DNA of 6,564 nucleotides from Cohaesibacteraceae bacterium (GTDB taxonomy: Bacteria > Pseudomonadota > Alphaproteobacteria > Rhizobiales > Cohaesibacteraceae): positions 3,233 through 9,796 of the forward strand of contig JAESRR010000071.1 in the NCBI GenBank assembly GCA_016764535.1, read 5' to 3'. Positions within the stretch are counted from its first letter, which is position 1, and every line of letters begins with the position of its first letter. A model generated the notes under the pieces. The model was given only the letters and a program-made list of their open reading frames with translations. It was not told where the DNA came from and did not search any database. Positions 1 through 6,124 of the stretch are shown here, in pieces. The position numbers were made by a program, and so were the translations under genes.

Positions 1-2346
1 TTTTTTCATCACCCGGCCTATCCTGTCAAAATGCCTTTGATCTGCTCTGTCTATCGGCAGGTTAAGTGCTTTTAGGGCAAGTCGCAGCGGATACAGGTTT
101 GCGTCCTCGGTTTTGACCGAATTGCGCAAGGTCCCCTCCCAGATATCACCGGCAGTCCGGGCCTGTTGTTCAACCACCACAGCATCTTCTTCATCTGGCT
201 GTATCCACCAGGGGTTTTTATTGTCAAAGGCCACAACAGCTTCAGCCCACAGCTGGTCACGATCCTGTTCAATTGCTTCCCGGTCAATATTACCGACGCT
301 CACGGGCCAGAACCGGCGGGCACCCGTCGGGTCTTTCAGATAGGGTGCACCATCCGGATTGATCGTACCAACCAGGCAGCAACGACGTTTGGCGTTGATC
401 ACTGTGCGGCCATAGGGTGGGCGAAACCTGTCCACCTGGCGGGTGATAAATTTCTTCACGGCATTGGCTTCAGCCCGTGTGAAACTGTGCATCTCGGCAA
501 TCTCGACGCACCAGACACCCTGCACCTCCATCGCGGCATCCTTGCTCTCGACATCAGACAAATGATCAGCAAAAAACATATCGCCAAACAACGCCCGAAT
601 GCCCGAGGATTTCATCGCGCCCTGCGGCCCTTCAAGGATCAGCATGGTATCCATTTTACACCCGGGACGCATCGCCCGGGCAACAGCCGAAATCATGAAC
701 CGCTTGCTGATGATTGTTGCGTAGTCACTTTCCTCGACTCCGAAATAGCGCTGCAACAATCCATCGAGGCGAGGAGTTCTGTCCCAGCGCAAACCGGTCA
801 AATAATCTTTCAACGGATCATAGGTATGAATGTCGGCGATCGATTGAAACAACGCCGGCAAAGCATGTGGTTTTGGTGTGACCTTGCAAACCTGCTCCAG
901 CCACTGGGCGGCACGTGGATAATCATTGTCTTCAATTTCGCGCTGCTCGAAAACCTCGTGCTCCCAAAGCCAGGGAGGTCGTTTGGTTAGCATAACCTTG
1001 CGGGGAAATGCGTCAAATCCGGTGAACCCGCCACAATGCGGATGGTGCAATAGTAGCACCATGTGATTGTTGACCGAATTGGGTATCGGTTTACCATCTG
1101 CATTATGGGAGAGTTGTCTTTGCCAGGCATCGTCCGGGGCATAGGTGGCTCGTTTGTGCAGATCAATAATGCTGGCCGGGCGCGGTGGCATGCGCAGCGA
1201 TTTTGCCACATCGTCGGGGTGTAATTTCGGAACCTTTTGAGGTGTTTCCGGGTCGTTTTGCCCGACTTCGACAGGCGTTTGCCCTTCAGCCTGCGTAATG
1301 TCGTCGACAACCTGTGAGACCGGTCGCGGCAATTCCGAAAGGCAAGTCTCGATCAGTGCCAGAATGCGATTACCATCCCAGCCAGCTGCCACAAGATCCG
1401 CTACATCATGCCCCTTTGGAAGGGGAGCTTCCCATTCATACCTGCCAACATCAACAAACCGGACAGTGGCATCAAGCTCAACAAGTATCTGCCCGATGGA
1501 AGGCTGAAAACCCGAGCGCCGCTCCACGCCATCCAGCATGGCTTTGCGACCAGGATCGTCATTATCCGGCCAAAGAATGACGTCCCGCCCCTTTAGGGGT
1601 GACCAATCCGAAAAATGAAATGCTGATGCTCCGCCAGCCCACCCGATCACCGAACCTGCGTTTATTTCATATAACGCGTCCGCTGCCTTTTCCCCCTCAA
1701 CCACATAAACAGGCCCGGTCTCCAAAAGCCGGTCCAGACCATAAAGCAATCTTGGTTTGGCAAATGGAAATCGCGACCAGCATGTAGTTCCGTCTTCCAG
1801 TTTCACATGGCGAATAGTTGGTGTTTCTTTTTTCCCGCCTGGCAGGTCCTGGCGCAACACCAGACCATATAATCCGCCATCCTGGGTACGATATTCATGC
1901 ACCAGAGAGGGTGTAATAAAACCGGCGTTCTGACGTTTGGGATTATAAAGCCCGGCTTTTTGTCCCACCGCAAACGGATGTCGCCCGACAGGCACGGGTG
2001 TCAAAGCTGCATATGGATCACGCGGAACACTGTTCGAGGCGGGCGCTGGCATTATCGAACCGGAGTGACTCTTGCTATCCTGAAGAAACTGGCAAGCCGC
2101 GACATAGTCAACATTACGCATTTTCTTTATAAAATCGATTACATCGCCAGACGCAGTACAACCAAAACAATAAAAATACTGTGTGCCGTCCGAACGCTGG
2201 TAGATCGTAAATGAAGGCGTTTTTTCATCATGGAACGGACACAGGGATTTATGCTCGCGGCCGTCCGTTTTCAGATCGACGCCTTGTTGGCGCGCAACAT
2301 CAACAAGACAGGCGGAGCGCCGCACACTTTCACCGTCAATTTCCAC
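1..2346 (-). CDS. Fused CHC2/Toprim primase and VirE-type helicase, C-terminus cut by window edge
   Basis: Probable replication protein of a prophage or integrated element, making primers and unwinding DNA in the cytoplasm. The frame is open from 2385 to position 1 with no stop. I chose the GTG at 2346, giving 782 codons in the window: GGAG lies 8 nt upstream, and the protein then begins close to its zinc finger as usual for this family. An ATG at 2385 would add 13 residues but has no Shine-Dalgarno. Numbering from the GTG: CHC2 zinc finger C36, H39, C60, C63; Toprim domain with VVEGEKAADAL (E217) and the acidic PDNDDPG motif (D261, D263); VirE/VapE-type ATPase from about residue 500, introduced by YDPLKDYLTGLRWDRTPRLD, with Walker A GPQGAMKS (573-580), Walker B-like VEIAE (614-618) and a likely arginine finger GARRFWPV (R677/R678). 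All core motifs are intact. Family assignment is firm; the element type is inferred. Confidence 0.93.
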   Translation of the reverse strand, partial: MEIDGESVRRSACLVDVARQQGVDLKTDGREHKSLCPFHDEKTPSFTIYQRSDGTQYFYCFGCTASGDVIDFIKKMRNVDYVAACQFLQDSKSHSGSIMPAPASNSVPRDPYAALTPVPVGRHPFAVGQKAGLYNPKRQNAGFITPSLVHEYRTQDGGLYGLVLRQDLPGGKKETPTIRHVKLEDGTTCWSRFPFAKPRLLYGLDRLLETGPVYVVEGEKAADALYEINAGSVIGWAGGASAFHFSDWSPLKGRDVILWPDNDDPGRKAMLDGVERRSGFQPSIGQILVELDATVRFVDVGRYEWEAPLPKGHDVADLVAAGWDGNRILALIETCLSELPRPVSQVVDDITQAEGQTPVEVGQNDPETPQKVPKLHPDDVAKSLRMPPRPASIIDLHKRATYAPDDAWQRQLSHNADGKPIPNSVNNHMVLLLHHPHCGGFTGFDAFPRKVMLTKRPPWLWEHEVFEQREIEDNDYPRAAQWLEQVCKVTPKPHALPALFQSIADIHTYDPLKDYLTGLRWDRTPRLDGLLQRYFGVEESDYATIISKRFMISAVARAMRPGCKMDTMLILEGPQGAMKSSGIRALFGDMFFADHLSDVESKDAAMEVQGVWCVEIAEMHSFTRAEANAVKKFITRQVDRFRPPYGRTVINAKRRCCLVGTINPDGAPYLKDPTGARRFWPVSVGNIDREAIEQDRDQLWAEAVVAFDNKNPWWIQPDEEDAVVVEQQARTAGDIWEGTLRNSVKTEDANLYPLRLALKALNLPIDRADQRHFDRIGRVMKK

Positions 2347-2373
2347 CCGCGATGCTCCGTGATATTGTTGTGA

Positions 2374-2404
2374 AATATACAACATAATGCGAATTGAAAT
2401 TCAA
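2374..2404 (-). promoter_or_regulatory. Candidate promoter for the primase gene
   Basis: On the minus strand TTGAAT (2404-2399) is followed after 19 nt by TATATT (2379-2374). The spacer is long, so this is weak. It would place the transcript start near 2367, downstream of the ATG at 2385 and about 20 nt ahead of the GTG at 2346, which agrees with the GTG start. TTGAAATTCAA at 2394-2404 is an 11-nt palindrome over the -35 box and could be an operator. Confidence 0.25.
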
Positions 2405-2407
2405 GTG

Positions 2408-2439
2408 AAAAAGAAAAACCCCGCCAAAAATGGCAGGGT
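2408..2439 (-). terminator. Intrinsic terminator of the candidate sRNA
   Basis: On the minus strand CCCTGCC (2438-2432) and GGCGGGG (2425-2419) form a 7-bp stem with one G-U pair, extendable by an A-U pair at 2439/2418. The loop is ATTTTT, followed by the T-rich run TTTTTCTTTTT (2418-2408). This is a textbook Rho-independent terminator. It ends shortly before the primase start, so it separates that gene from upstream transcription. Confidence 0.82.
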
Positions 2440-2500
2440 CCAGTTATGTACCGGTCAATGGGGGAGGTTAGATCGGGGAGGAACGACCTATGACCGGTAT
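2408..2500 (-). ncRNA. Candidate small regulatory RNA with anti-Shine-Dalgarno loops
   Basis: This is an untranslated transcript of about 90-95 nt predicted from its own promoter, fold and terminator. From the 5' end, UACCGGUCA (2499-2491) pairs perfectly with UGACCGGUA (2457-2449). Inside this 9-bp stem, UAGGUC (2490-2485) pairs with GAUCUA (2474-2469, one G-U), exposing a 10-nt loop containing UUCCUCCCC (2483-2475). A second C-rich stretch, ACCUCCCCCAU (2468-2458), is left unpaired. A terminator hairpin follows. C-rich, ribosome-binding-site-complementary loops are characteristic of several alphaproteobacterial trans-acting sRNAs (such as the alpha-r14/NfeR group and the CCUCCUCCC-motif RNAs of Rhodobacter); membership of any named family is not established. 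Its likely role is blocking translation of mRNAs with GGGGAGG-type ribosome-binding sites. Expression is not proven. Confidence 0.6.
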
Positions 2501-2506
2501 GAACCA

Positions 2507-2535
2507 ATCATTACATAACGTTGCGCAATTGTCAA
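2507..2535 (-). promoter_or_regulatory. Promoter of the candidate sRNA
   Basis: A perfect TTGACA -35 box (2535-2530) is followed by a 17-nt spacer and AATGAT (2512-2507), a 4/6 match to the -10 consensus. TG one base before the hexamer gives an extended -10. The predicted start near 2500 falls exactly at the beginning of the long sRNA stem. The spacer contains the palindrome TTGCGCAA (2521-2528), a possible operator. Confidence 0.55.
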
Positions 2536-2540
2536 CAACA

Positions 2541-2895
2541 GCAACGTATCGTTAACAAGTTGTGAATAATGCGAAGACCGCTACGTCAATCAAATCTCTA
2601 TCCTTACGAGTAATTTAGTTGCCAAATCAACCAATATAATTTGGTTCCCGTCAGAAGGTTCATGAGACAACCAGCGTTGTGTTGCCTGGCCAACCCCAGG
2701 AATCCCGCCGCAAATTCAACCATATTGGAACGAAAGTCATCTCGAAAAAGTTCACTTCAACGCCGTTCCTAAATCAATTTACACATCTTTCGAATCATGC
2801 TTTGGTTGCAATTGTCACTAAAATCTACCCGTGCCGACCTCTCCTTCAACAAGAGGCCGGATTTGCGTTTCCAGAAAACTGCAATGAGGAAGACC
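2541..2895. other. Non-coding stretch upstream of the exported-protein genes
   Basis: I find no convincing gene here; short frames lack ribosome-binding sites or a protein-like composition. It holds one candidate promoter inside an inverted repeat (2629-2646). A sequence TTATTCACA (minus strand, 2569-2561) fits the relaxed DnaA-box consensus. There are a few small hairpins, such as CCTGG/CCAGG just after 2685. If the candidate promoter is real, the mRNA for the gene at 2896 has a leader of roughly 245 nt. Confidence 0.5.
2629..2646 (+). promoter_or_regulatory. Candidate -10 box enclosed by an inverted repeat
   Basis: A perfect TATAAT (2635-2640) is flanked exactly by AACCAA (2629-2634) and its reverse complement TTGGTT (2641-2646). 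An overlapping pair CCAAAT (2622-2627) / ATTTGG (2639-2644) is also present. No good -35 box is seen; TAATTT at 2611-2616 is the best match, with an 18-nt spacer. The layout would suit a repressor-controlled promoter for the exported-protein genes starting at 2896. Function is inferred. Confidence 0.35.
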
Positions 2896-3324
2896 ATGAT
2901 GATACCAACTTCTCAGTTACGTTGTTTGCTCTTTACCCTGGCGCTGGCCACACCAACATCGGTGTCGGCCAACTGGACAATCGAGCGCCTTGTTAATCGT
3001 TCCAATCACCCGGTAACACTTTCAATCCCGATTCCAAAAGGCGTGCATCAGTCGGGTGGCAGCATGACCTCTGTGCGCGGAAATATGGCTCTCACCATCC
3101 TTGGGTCAGGGATCGTTTATTTCGAGGACAAGGGCCATAGTTCCGGCTGCCAGCGCCCCTATTGGGCCGTCAAAATCACATTCAGGGACAAGCAATGGGG
3201 GTATTATTACGACGGTGGTGGAAAGGTCAATGTTGCGATAAACGAAAATGGCATTCCCCAATTCATAGCCTACTCCGGAGGCTCCCAGGTCGTGGTCGGT
3301 AGCGGCAAGGCAAAATGTTACTAG
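2896..3324 (+). CDS. Small exported protein of unknown family
   Basis: I do not recognise this protein. It has 142 residues from the ATG at 2896. ATGs at 2884 and 2899 are also in frame, but GAGGAAG (2886-2892) is spaced to serve 2896 or 2899. Residues 1-25 form a signal peptide: R9, a hydrophobic stretch of about residues 10-19, then SVSA with predicted cleavage after A25. The mature protein of about 117 residues is rich in Gly, Ser and aromatic residues, with alternating beta-type stretches (VTLSIPI, MALTIL, AVKITF, VNVAI, QVVVG). It has just two cysteines, C85 and C141, the second one residue from the end, so a single disulfide closing the fold is plausible. The stop is 45 nt before the next gene on the same strand, with no terminator between, so co-transcription is likely. 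It probably acts in the periplasm or outside the cell. Confidence 0.8.
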   Translation: MMIPTSQLRCLLFTLALATPTSVSANWTIERLVNRSNHPVTLSIPIPKGVHQSGGSMTSVRGNMALTILGSGIVYFEDKGHSSGCQRPYWAVKITFRDKQWGYYYDGGGKVNVAINENGIPQFIAYSGGSQVVVGSGKAKCY

Positions 3325-3369
3325 CCTGGCCAAAGCTCCCCTGAAAACAATGGCACCTGGAGAAGATCA

Positions 3370-4578
3370 ATGAACAACCGATTAGTGATCGTTTTACATA
3401 TATTCCAAAGAATGATACCGGCTTTGGCCCTGAGCCTGATTACTCTTCAAATCCCGATATCAATAAATCCGGCAGTCGCTCAATCAAGCTGCGGGAATCA
3501 TGGTCAACCTGCCTGCCAGGTTAAGAAAACACGGGCACCTTGTGGCCAATGTTACGCGGGTTGGTGCCCGCCATGCGATTTCAATACATTGTCGTGCAAC
3601 AAACCGGTACTCCGGGTAGGGCGCCGTGACGGGATTTGCCACCTGCATCCGCCGAACACTGTAAATAAGCCCTCACCCGTCAATTATCTGGACAATGGGC
3701 ATCCGGTCAACAAGGGTTATCAGGTAACCGTAAACCTCCACAATGCGCAAATTATCATCCCCGGGAAGGGGCTACCGGACACATGCTTTGGTCTGGCTGA
3801 ATATCCCAGCCCCATGCGCACTGTTCCGCAGGATGACAACGCACCAACTGTGCCAAACTGGGCACAAACATCAATATACGGGACCCGACTGGCAGTAAAC
3901 GGCAGTTTTTTTGAAGTTGAGGGATATTACGCACCCGGCAATCTTCACCAGGAAGCATGTACGCATGTGTTTGGTTACACAATAAGCAATGGTCAATTGA
4001 TCCGGCCAGAGGAGAAAATCAAGGCTTACAGTATGGATGGGCCGCCAAAATATCTTGACGCCGGAACGCTCTTCTTTTTTACAAAAAAGTATGCACAAAA
4101 ACACAACAGCAATGCGAGCCCGCACTGGTATGACGGCTCTCATACACCACACACAGGTGTCCCCGCCAATGTAGAAAACGCCATAAGCGGCACCCAGTTG
4201 ATCAAAAACGGCATATATGTGGGAGATAATACGGCAGGACCTGACCCCACATGTCGACTGGCCAGAACGGCTGCCGGGCTTTCCGATCGTGGCAACAAGC
4301 TCACACTTGTGGTTGTCGCTCCCGGTGAGCACGGTACATGCGCCGAGCCTGCGGCGGGAGGCACCGGTCTGAAATCTCTCGCCAACTACATGATCAACGA
4401 ATTGTACGTACTCAACGCCATCTCGCTTGATGGTGGAGGATCTTCCCAAATGTTTTATACCAATTACCACGACACGACTATCAAGACCCTGCCTGGCGAT
4501 ACCGTCTGGAGAATACCAGGTTTTGATGATGACAAAAAATACTATCGCCCCGTCGCGAATTTTCTCGGCATTCGGTAG
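3370..4578 (+). CDS. Exported phosphodiester glycosidase (NAGPA-domain) protein with Cys-rich N-terminus
   Basis: 402 residues, start supported by GGAGA 6 nt upstream. Residues 1-38 are a signal peptide ending in AVAQ. Residues 41-90 hold eight cysteines, including CGQC (58-61) and CPPC (66-69), suggesting disulfides or metal binding in a separate small module. From about residue 115 to the end is a domain of the NAGPA/phosphodiester glycosidase family (PF09992 type). It has the family's NGSFF motif (177-181), an RTAAGL segment (299-304) before the strand LTLVVV (311-316), and the signature NAISLDGGGSSQM (349-361). Characterised relatives remove sugars from phosphodiester-linked glycans; the substrate here is unknown. 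The likely location is periplasmic or extracellular. It probably forms a transcription unit with the small exported protein upstream. Domain assignment is from motifs recognised by eye and is good; the N-terminal module I do not recognise. Confidence 0.88.
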   Translation: MNNRLVIVLHIFQRMIPALALSLITLQIPISINPAVAQSSCGNHGQPACQVKKTRAPCGQCYAGWCPPCDFNTLSCNKPVLRVGRRDGICHLHPPNTVNKPSPVNYLDNGHPVNKGYQVTVNLHNAQIIIPGKGLPDTCFGLAEYPSPMRTVPQDDNAPTVPNWAQTSIYGTRLAVNGSFFEVEGYYAPGNLHQEACTHVFGYTISNGQLIRPEEKIKAYSMDGPPKYLDAGTLFFFTKKYAQKHNSNASPHWYDGSHTPHTGVPANVENAISGTQLIKNGIYVGDNTAGPDPTCRLARTAAGLSDRGNKLTLVVVAPGEHGTCAEPAAGGTGLKSLANYMINELYVLNAISLDGGGSSQMFYTNYHDTTIKTLPGDTVWRIPGFDDDKKYYRPVANFLGIR

Positions 4579-4587
4579 CTCTTGTTC

Positions 4588-4616
4588 GGAGCGGGCATGA
4601 CTGTGATGCCCGCTTC
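4588..4616. terminator. Hairpin between convergent genes, possible bidirectional terminator
   Basis: AGCGGGCAT (4590-4598) and ATGCCCGCT (4606-4614) form a perfect 9-bp GC-rich stem with a 7-nt loop, extendable to 11 bp with one G-U pair. It sits in the 44-nt gap between two converging genes, the usual place for a shared terminator. Neither side has a real T-run, so it may act with Rho or only as an mRNA 3'-end stabiliser. Confidence 0.5.
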
Positions 4617-4622
4617 CCATAA

Positions 4623-5105
4623 CTACGCCCGTTCAATGCGTCCGGAATAACAGCCTCGTCGCGCATTGTGGGCCTGAATATATGCAACGTCGGCATTGGC
4701 CAGCATACGCTGCACTTCAATCTCGATAGCATCACCCTGGGCAATTTCCGCATCTACCATCAAATGGTTTATGTCAAAAGCCCGCAAGGCAATCATGCGT
4801 TTATGCATAACGTCAGGGATTGCATTGAGGCATTCGAATTGATCTGTTGCCCCTTCGCGCACAAAGATCGCATGGCGTGCCCTATATGGTGAATCCCCTG
4901 TTTGGTACTCGTGATTGAGCAACAAAAAACTCTCGCCAATTTCCCCGTCCCGCATTTCGATCCGGTCAGGAAAGCTATCGGGTTCTGTCGCTATCATTCT
5001 TGTAACACCCTGGGCTGCCAGTTCAGTTTCGCTCAACCCGTAAAGATGAACAAATGGCTCGGCTGATAGTCCGGTCACTTTGTAATCCATTGATGTAACG
5101 CTCAT
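4623..5105 (-). CDS. DUF1203 family protein
   Basis: 160 residues, about full length for the family. The ATG at 5105 has AGGA 8 nt upstream. Recognised family segments are FLLLNHEYQ (60-68), SPYRARHAIFVRE (72-84), the middle block RMIALRAFD (103-111), and the C-terminal AYIQAHNARRGCYSGRIER (141-159) with its H146-N147 and G151-C152. The family is widespread in proteobacteria and has no established biochemical role. No signal peptide or membrane segment, so it is probably cytoplasmic. It lies 113 nt downstream of the XRE regulator on the same strand. No clear terminator is seen between them, so read-through is possible. A short inverted repeat TATCTGGATAGATA (5121-5134) sits just before its ribosome-binding site and could be an operator or a weak leader hairpin. 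Confidence 0.87.
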   Translation of the reverse strand: MSVTSMDYKVTGLSAEPFVHLYGLSETELAAQGVTRMIATEPDSFPDRIEMRDGEIGESFLLLNHEYQTGDSPYRARHAIFVREGATDQFECLNAIPDVMHKRMIALRAFDINHLMVDAEIAQGDAIEIEVQRMLANADVAYIQAHNARRGCYSGRIERA

Positions 5106-5218
5106 AATATCTTTCCTGTTTATCTGGATAGATATTTAGAGGAAGAATAGCAGCAGTACTTCCCGGTTCTTGCTTTCAAAATTTTTACAAAAAGTTTGCC
5201 TCTTCGAATACCATCCAA

Positions 5219-6010
5219 TCAATCATCAACGGATGATTTGCGATTGTCCCGATGTGGGCGGATGGTGAGCATACGGGAGAACGACGCAGGCCCGGTTACA
5301 AAACTCCAGCGAAATGTTTCAAGATCATCATTGCGTGCGATCAGCAAATCCTGCCTTGCGCGTTTTCCAACCTTGCGAATAATCGCGTACATTTCTTCCC
5401 GTAACTGGCGCGAGGAAGCCGGTAACATTCTCAGGGATAATGTGAGGAAAGTCTCCTCGCCTTCCGCCTCGTCATGGTCACTGTTCTCCAGCGCCTGAAC
5501 AACGAAATCCAGGTTGATTTTCCGGTAAACCGAATGGAGCGGCGATCCCAATGCAAACCGTACCGGCGCCCGGGAGGCAAGGGCAATTTTGCCGCTATTG
5601 GTAATTTCGGCAAGACCGAGTTTTTCCAGATCGCGCCCGTAAAGAAATATATCAGCTTCACTCAAATCATAATGATCAAGGATCTGAGATACAGGAACAG
5701 AATCCCGCAATAGAATGAAAAAATGAAACAGCGAAGGTGATGCCGCAAAAGCCTTCTCGGCAGACTGTGGCAATGTCTCGGCCACATCATCCGCCCGCGT
5801 GGCACTTTCAAGTAATTCTGTTGCCGAAATTCCCAAAACCCGACAAATCGCCATCAGGCGGCTGAACTTGCAATCACGTTCTGCAAACATCCGCTTAATT
5901 GTTGGTTCCGAGACTTTGATCCTGGCTGCGAGCTCAACATATGTAATGCTTTTTGCCTTCAGCGCCCGCTTGAGAATGTCGAATATTTCGTTTTGAATAT
6001 ATGCTTCCAT
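5219..6010 (-). CDS. XRE-type helix-turn-helix transcriptional regulator
   Basis: 263 residues. An N-terminal XRE/Cro-CI helix-turn-helix occupies roughly residues 10-67, with the two DNA-binding helices in ITYVELAARIKVSEPTIKRM (22-41) and the closing helix LMAICRVLGISATELLE (52-68). Residues 90-150 look like a winged-helix segment, with the DLEKLGLAEITNSGKIAL pattern at 127-144 (DUF4423-like in character, not confirmed). The remaining C-terminal part, about 155-263, has no domain I can name and is charged at its end. The protein is soluble and cytoplasmic. It is divergent from the exported beta-propeller gene at 6142 with a 131-nt shared promoter region, so it may regulate that gene and itself. 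The start is fixed by the absence of another suitable ATG; AGGA lies 10 nt upstream and GAGG 3 nt upstream, neither ideally spaced. The ligand or signal is unknown. Confidence 0.88.
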   Translation of the reverse strand: MEAYIQNEIFDILKRALKAKSITYVELAARIKVSEPTIKRMFAERDCKFSRLMAICRVLGISATELLESATRADDVAETLPQSAEKAFAASPSLFHFFILLRDSVPVSQILDHYDLSEADIFLYGRDLEKLGLAEITNSGKIALASRAPVRFALGSPLHSVYRKINLDFVVQALENSDHDEAEGEETFLTLSLRMLPASSRQLREEMYAIIRKVGKRARQDLLIARNDDLETFRWSFVTGPASFSRMLTIRPHRDNRKSSVDD

Positions 6011-6038
6011 GATCCTCTATTCCTGCCAAAAGGATCAT
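6009..6038 (-). promoter_or_regulatory. Inverted repeat over the start codon of the XRE regulator
   Basis: ATGATCCT (6009-6016) and AGGATCAT (6031-6038) are perfect 8-nt inverted repeats separated by 14 nt. In the regulator's mRNA the 3' arm contains the first two bases of its AUG and most of the nearby GAGG, while an upstream AGGA falls in the loop. It could be an mRNA hairpin that limits translation, or a DNA operator for autoregulation. The sequence does not decide between these. Confidence 0.4.
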
Positions 6039-6040
6039 TA

Positions 6041-6071
6041 TTGATACATTCCTTTACGTGATTGCGCAATC
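6041..6071 (-). promoter_or_regulatory. Candidate regulator promoter overlapping a 12-bp palindrome
   Basis: GATTGCGCAATC (6060-6071) is a perfect 12-bp palindrome in the divergent promoter region. On the minus strand its TTGCGC (6069-6064) could be a poor -35 box (3/6), 17 nt from TATCAA (6046-6041, 4/6). Its central position between divergent genes suits an operator for the XRE regulator. The core TTGCGCAA recurs in the sRNA promoter spacer at 2521-2528. Confidence 0.3.
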
Positions 6072-6074
6072 GGC

Positions 6075-6096
6075 GATAACATATAATCCTGATAAC
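6075..6096 (+). promoter_or_regulatory. Candidate -10 box of the SMP-30-like gene flanked by GATAAC repeats
   Basis: TATAAT (6082-6087) lies 55 nt ahead of the start at 6142, with no recognisable -35 box at the right distance; the palindrome at 6060-6071 occupies that place. GATAAC occurs on both sides (6075-6080 and 6091-6096) as direct repeats 16 bp apart, a possible binding site. The absence of a -35 box would fit activator dependence, which is inference. Confidence 0.35.
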
Positions 6097-6124
6097 AGGA
6101 AATTTACTGGACATTGAGGTGGTC

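Noticed and set aside
166..990. Long plus-strand open frame of 274 codons
   Set aside because: It lies antisense within the primase gene, whose frame shows clear CHC2, Toprim and Walker motifs; the plus-strand translation has no recognisable domain.
2271..2507. Minus-strand 78-codon frame overlapping the sRNA and primase start
   Set aside because: It uses a rare start codon, crosses a strong terminator and overlaps the primase in another frame.
2490..2555. Plus-strand 21-codon frame with GGGGAGGA 7 nt upstream of its ATG
   Set aside because: The spacing is good, but the purine run is the complement of the sRNA loop, and the minus-strand promoter, fold and terminator explain the sequence better. 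No plus-strand promoter is seen. It is kept as a competing reading if no sRNA is detected.
2662..2772. Plus-strand 36-codon frame in the leader region
   Set aside because: The only purine-rich site is 3 nt from the ATG, and the peptide has no signal, hydrophobic or other recognisable character.
2838..2862. CCTCT/AGAGG hairpin before the small exported protein
   Set aside because: It is a 5-bp stem with a large loop and no T-run; too weak to call a terminator or riboswitch.
3871..4620. Minus-strand open frame of 249 codons
   Set aside because: It is antisense to the glycosidase gene, which has a signal peptide, ribosome-binding site and family motifs; the antisense product has none.
5160..5205. 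A/T-rich run downstream of the XRE gene as an intrinsic terminator
   Set aside because: TTTTTGTAAAAA cannot form a stable hairpin with a proper loop, and there is no GC-rich stem before the T-run.
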